From NCBI RefSeq assembly GCF_035582795.1, contig NC_134368.1, positions 7,169,501-7,233,500 of the forward strand: 64,000 nt of DNA. Reading direction: 5' to 3'. The translations under genes were made by a program, and so were the position numbers. The DNA comes from Mycteria americana (lineage: Eukaryota > Chordata > Aves > Ciconiiformes > Ciconiidae). Positions within the stretch are counted from its first letter, which is position 1. Each line of letters begins with the position of its first letter. This document shows positions 59,946-64,000 of this stretch, piece after piece. The notes below the pieces were generated by a model that was not told the DNA's origin, searched no databases, and worked only from the letters and a program-made list of their open reading frames with translations.

Positions 59946-60518
59946 CTGTGGTCGGCGTGCAAATATGACTATAAGTCAACCATCTTACCCCCATAAATAG
60001 TGAGCAGCCCAAGAGTGCTTGGAGCTCTCCTGCACGGCAGCGGGCTGCACGCCAGGATCTCCCCTTGAGCAGGGACACCTCTCAAGGTTACTCCTCAAGG
60101 TTGAGAGATTCCTTGCCGCAACAGATCCTTGGTAAGTGACTAATAGCATGCTAAACTTTGAAATCTTATCTAAGTGATATAAAGGATTGATCGCGCATAT
60201 ATAATCCTTTAGACATAAGCCATTGACCAAGTCTGGGACTAGGATTGGATCTAGCCACACCTAGACTACTCTCGGAGGAGTTTAGAAAGCAAGGGGATCC
60301 TTTTCCGAACCTCATGACACAACGGGAGGATCCTTTTCTGAACCTCATGACAGTTTTGTCTGACCCTATCCTCTATGCAGTAAATAATCAAGTCTACCTC
60401 GCCATCGAATCTTGTTAAACCACTGTTGCATTGAACTTTAACTCACTGTTTTATATCAATAAAGTATATTTTTGCTTCTTTCTTACAAGTGAAATGCACT
60501 CTCACTCCATTTGCAACA
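59946..60518 (+). mobile_element. Putative solo endogenous retroviral LTR
   Basis: A segment of about 570 bp starts TGTGG and ends CA, carries an AATAAA signal at 60458-60463 near its 3' end, and contains word runs I associate with avian ERVL-type LTRs (a 'cacctctcaaggttactcc' run and 'ccttgccgcaacagatcc'). No gag, pol or env remains next to it, so it looks like a solo LTR. A clean 5-bp target duplication was not seen with these borders, so the ends are approximate. It lies antisense to SMYD1. Confidence 0.6.
60295..60352 (+). repeat. Tandem 25-bp repeat within the LTR
   Basis: Two copies (60295-60319 and 60328-60352), each starting ggatcctttt and ending aacctcatgaca, differ at one base and have a 33-bp period. 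LTR U3 regions often hold such duplications. Confidence 0.85.
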
Positions 60519-60837
60519 CTCCCCCATGTTCCCCTTTCACACATCCAGCTGCTTGCTCCAGGGTCTTGCTTCATTGGGAAGGAGGGGGAGACACTTTTGT
60601 CTCCTGCCCAAACAACTTTGGGACTTTCCCCTTACTGCTACAGAAGGATTTTCACTGCCTGATTTGGTGCCCCCAGCTGCCTGCTTCTCCAGGCAACTGC
60701 CCACTTCATCTCTGCCTCCAGCCAGGCTCGACAGTACGGGAAAATTTAAATTCCCATCACTTAGACACTGCTGGCCCCAGGAAGGAGGTTCTCCTTGCAA
60801 AAAACTCACTGACCACAGAGGCTTCATTACCAAGGAC

Positions 60838-60995
60838 ACATTATCATCATCCACAGCCCGTGGTGGGGAAACTGAGGCACAAGGATAGAAAAAATGTATT
60901 GATGATCACACGAAGAGTCTGTGCCACAGCAGGAATCAGACCCACAGCCCCAGAGTCCCCAGCCCCAAGACTGTCCTGCCTCTCCACTATACAGA
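60838..60995 (+). mobile_element. MIR-like SINE, SMYD1 intron 1
   Basis: 'cattatcatcatcc', 'ggtggggaaactgaggcaca', 'gatcacacgaagagtctgtg', 'aggaatcagacccacagc' and 'ctgtcctgcctctccacta' occur in the order of the MIR 3' half. This is the best of the MIR-type matches in the window. Confidence 0.7.
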
Positions 60996-63900
60996 CATAT
61001 GTATGCATATTTATATCTATCACACTACACTTAAAAGGCACTTTCATTCCTCTGGCACTATTGCATGAGCTGCTGACACAATCCACCCTGCGCATTGGCT
61101 CTTGCAGGATGAAAAGGTCCATTGATTTAAAGCAGAGGGCCATTGATTTAAAGCAGAATGACCTGCAGCAGAAAAAACCACGTGCAAAAATGAGGTTTGG
61201 AAAAATGACAGTAAGCAGTGCCCACACACAGGAGGGAGCCTGATGCAAGGTAAGCACCCAGGATGGGGCAGGGGAGACCACGTGTCCAGGAAGGGGGATG
61301 CAGCCAAACTCCATTAAGTCAAATGAAAGAGCTGGGAGCTGGTGAGAAATGCGAGGCTGTGCTCTGTCAGCTGTCAAGTCAGAGGGGCAGAGAGGTGCAA
61401 GAGAGATTACACTCCTTATAAGGCAAAGGAGAGCCAGAGAGCTGATAAAACCCGTGTGGTTACGTTGTGCCGGGAAGGATGGGGAGATATCTCGCGCAGG
61501 GAATGGGGCTCCTTCTTGCCGCCTGCGTGCTTTGAGGGCAGTCAGAAAGTGAAAAGGCAGTTAAAGACGTTTCCCTGTAAAGAGGAATGACAGGTCAGAG
61601 GGGAATACAGTGCAGCAAAACCCAAGTCCTCAAACAGGGGCTTGTCTGCCCCCAGCTCTCTCTCTGAGAACAGAAAAATACTGAAATGTTGGCTTTGCAT
61701 TTTGCTGTTTATTGCATAAGGCGTCCAGAGTTTCCAAAGCAAACCCAGCTGATGGAACTTACCACCAGCCCTGGAAAGCCCTCATTTCTGAGGAGATGCA
61801 GAAATGCACAAAAAAAAGTTATACGAGACTTCCCAAGGAAGCGAAAGAACAGTTCACGTGGTACTGAAACTGCAGACACAATTACTCATAGGTAATCTGA
61901 CTGGCAGGTATAAGAAATACCACATCTCTCACAAAACCCTCACAGGATCCTTCATGCTCAGAAATGGTTTAAAAGAAGACTGGATTTATCGATAATGTGC
62001 ATTACCAGGACTCCAGAGGCCTGGACTCAACTCTTGGCGCAGTAATTAAATCAGGAGACACAGGTATTGAGATCTATTGCCTAAATCTTCAACAGACATT
62101 GCTCAAGCACTGCCTGACTCTGCAAGCACCTAAATCCCCCAGGTGCCCCTAGGCAGTCATGCAAACTCCTGCTGTCTCAGAGGAGCTCAGAGCCAAACAC
62201 CCTGAAAGTGGGGCTCTCCCTTGGCCCCAGGGCTGGACCTTATGACAGGCTCTGATACCATCTGTCCTAGAGGTAGACAACACCAAGGACACCAAAGGCT
62301 TGCAGTGGTCCACAGTCTCCCCTGTCATCCCCTCTGCAATGGTTAAGGTCCCCCAAGGACAGGGAGAGCAGCAGGTTAAACCCAAGTCTCTCAGGCTGTG
62401 GAAACCACTGATCTATAAAGCCTTCTCTATCTGGCCTAGAAACTGTTTAACACAACCCAAAGTGGCTCCAGGTGGCCCGGATGGAGCTTACTCTCCCTGT
62501 AAAGAGAGCAGCCCATGCCCATGTGGTCAGGATGCTGCATGGCCAGGCAGCACTGAAGGTTTCTGGAGAGATGAGAGGTACCTATGCAGGAGCCCTGGAG
62601 GTTTGAACCCTTAGAGACTTGGTGCTCGGCTTCCCTTGCTTTAACACAGGGACAATACAACTGCTTTCTGCTGCGTCTATGTACACCATGGCCTCTGGGG
62701 TGATCTCTGGCCATTCATTCACTGCCATCTTCCACACATAGTGAGAACTTCTTTTTTTCACCCTGCCCAAAAGCAGGTTCTTCATTAGCACAGTGATTTC
62801 TCCAGCCCATCCAAGCCTTGCCAGGTCAGGGATTTAGGACTGACTTGGAGGGCAGGTGCCACTGACTGACTCACTAAATGACTTTCTGGGGAGTCTCAGG
62901 TTTCCTTGGCCACTCATCCAAGCATCAGCCGAGCTCAGCCCTCAGGGGTTCATGAGCTCTGATGTTACGTAGATGAGACGCACAACTGCTACTAATCCTG
63001 GACGTAGCTACAGTCACAAAAGCAATGATTCAATGTGCCAGCCAACAAATGCAAGAGGTGACAGAGCACTGTCAGCTAAACCGTGGCTCCTGCAAGCATG
63101 GCTCTCAGTGAAAGCAGAAGAAACAAATAGCTCTTGTGACTGCTTGGATTGGATTCAGATGGATTAAGATCTGTTGGACCTGCCAGGACAGAGGGCTGAG
63201 CACTGCCACAGGAAATATATTAACCTCATCTCTGAGACATGCACAACCTAAACATCTGCGAACCATTTCCTATCCAGCACCCACAGCACCTCATTCACTG
63301 ATCTGGAAAAGCAAGATGAGATGGCTGTGGTGCAAAGGAATAAAAGGAGGATTTCATTGAATAGCTAATGGACATGGTGAGAAGCTCACAAACTATTTAA
63401 TATGAGTTTATGCTATTCTGTACATGACAGATGACACACACAGACAACCTAACTTACACCTAAGTCCACCTGCTTCATGTTTATTATTGGCTGGCTAGGC
63501 ATCTCTCTCCTCAAGGTCCTACAGAGGACGGCATAAGAATAGCCTAAGATCTAGGCAAAGTCCACTTGGCTTTCAAAGGAGGCTGTAACACTTCATTAAA
63601 CACAACAGCCTAAGAAAATGCACCTGCTCTTTCAGCATTGAAAGGAAAAGGGAGGTATTCAATAGCTGACTTCTACTGAAGATGCCTTATAATGGTGAAT
63701 TATTAGCACAAGAACAGTTCTGCTCCTTTAAAAAAGGGGGTTGGAACTTAGTACTTTTATCTTTACAATGTCAGGGCTGACACATCCTAGTTTGTTTGAT
63801 TTGAGCGGAAGATTTATTTTAGATCAATTTTAGACTATTTTACTTTTAGTCTTTCATTCCAAGCTTTCTCAGCCTCTTTTTAGAGAGATGTGGGTGTGGT

Positions 63901-64000
63901 TTCCTTTAAAAAAGCTAGGTTTTATTTAAGCTTTTGAACAAATGAGATAATAATAAAAAAATCAAACCCCAGAAAATTTTAAACAATGTGAATATGATCA

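Larger units (their letters stand above)
57808..64000 (-). other. SMYD1: SMYD1 intron 1 (partial, extends beyond window)
   Basis: Exon 2 begins at 57807 and exon 1 was not found, so this 6.2 kb is interpreted as intronic. It contains the putative LTR and a MIR-like SINE. The other stretches (57808-59945, 61000-64000) show no gene or repeat I can name. Confidence 0.6.

Noticed and set aside
60431-61243. Open frame of 270 codons on the plus strand
   Set aside because: It starts within the putative LTR and crosses a MIR-like SINE, so it is a chance frame over repeats.
62582-62791. Small minus-strand frame with a protein-like look (VNEWPEITPEAMVYID)
   Set aside because: No family recognised, no splice sites supporting exon status, and only 69 codons.
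63800-63860. MEF2-like site (ctattttactttt)
   Set aside because: Off consensus and far from any known SMYD1 promoter position.
57808-64000. SMYD1 exon 1
   Set aside because: I searched for the conserved N-terminal SET segment ending in a phase-2 donor and did not see it. It is assumed to be outside the window.
1-64000. CRISPR arrays, tRNA or rRNA genes, prokaryotic operons
   Set aside because: No regularly spaced repeats and no cloverleaf with A/B boxes was noticed. All supported genes are spliced vertebrate genes.

Overview
This is a stretch of vertebrate nuclear DNA, almost certainly from a bird. It holds spliced genes with GT-AG introns, CR1 LINE 3' ends finishing in the bird-typical ATTCTATGAT octamer-like repeats, compact introns, and an avian-style endogenous retroviral LTR. 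I cannot name the species from the sequence alone. Three protein-coding genes can be rebuilt exon by exon, in the same order and relative orientation as known to me on human 2p11.2 (THNSL2 - FABP1 - SMYD1), so this is a conserved amniote microsyntenic block. There is no operon, CRISPR array, prophage or other bacterial-type system.

Layout. Positions 1-12965 are intergenic, lying 3' of THNSL2, with one CR1 tail (about 1355-1592), simple repeats and a possible conserved noncoding block (about 3630-4060). THNSL2 runs on the minus strand: eight coding exons from 20802 down to 12966 give a complete 481-residue frame, with a GC/CpG-rich probable promoter at about 21270-21720. Positions 21720-32860 are intergenic and carry a striking 23-bp perfect inverted repeat (23067-23140), MIR-like SINE fragments and degraded CR1 pieces. 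FABP1 runs on the plus strand: TATA box at 32937, four coding exons from 33007 to 38994, 127 residues. Its intron 3 carries a 2.1-kb rearranged CR1 LINE. FABP1 and SMYD1 are convergent, with about 2.5 kb between their stop codons. SMYD1 runs on the minus strand: nine coding exons from 57807 down to 41467. Exon 1 is missing and is presumably beyond position 64000. The right-hand 6 kb is therefore SMYD1 intron 1 and contains a putative solo LTR and a MIR-like SINE.

Function. The genes do not form a pathway. THNSL2 is a PLP-dependent threonine-synthase-like phospho-lyase, FABP1 is the liver/intestinal fatty-acid carrier, and SMYD1 is the striated-muscle MYND/SET lysine methyltransferase. Their tissue programmes differ. 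FABP1 has a promoter with TATA, HNF1/FOXA-like and DR1-like sequences, SMYD1 retains a 39-bp cassette exon that distinguishes its known muscle isoforms, and THNSL2 appears to use a CpG-rich promoter.

The coding annotation is strong because every exon junction keeps frame and family identity. Repeat calls rest on remembered consensus features and regulatory calls are tentative. I found no convincing new biological system. The best leads are the 23-bp hairpin, the MIR/CORE-SINE fossils and the CR1 in which an esterase-like ORF1 segment is joined in frame to reverse transcriptase.
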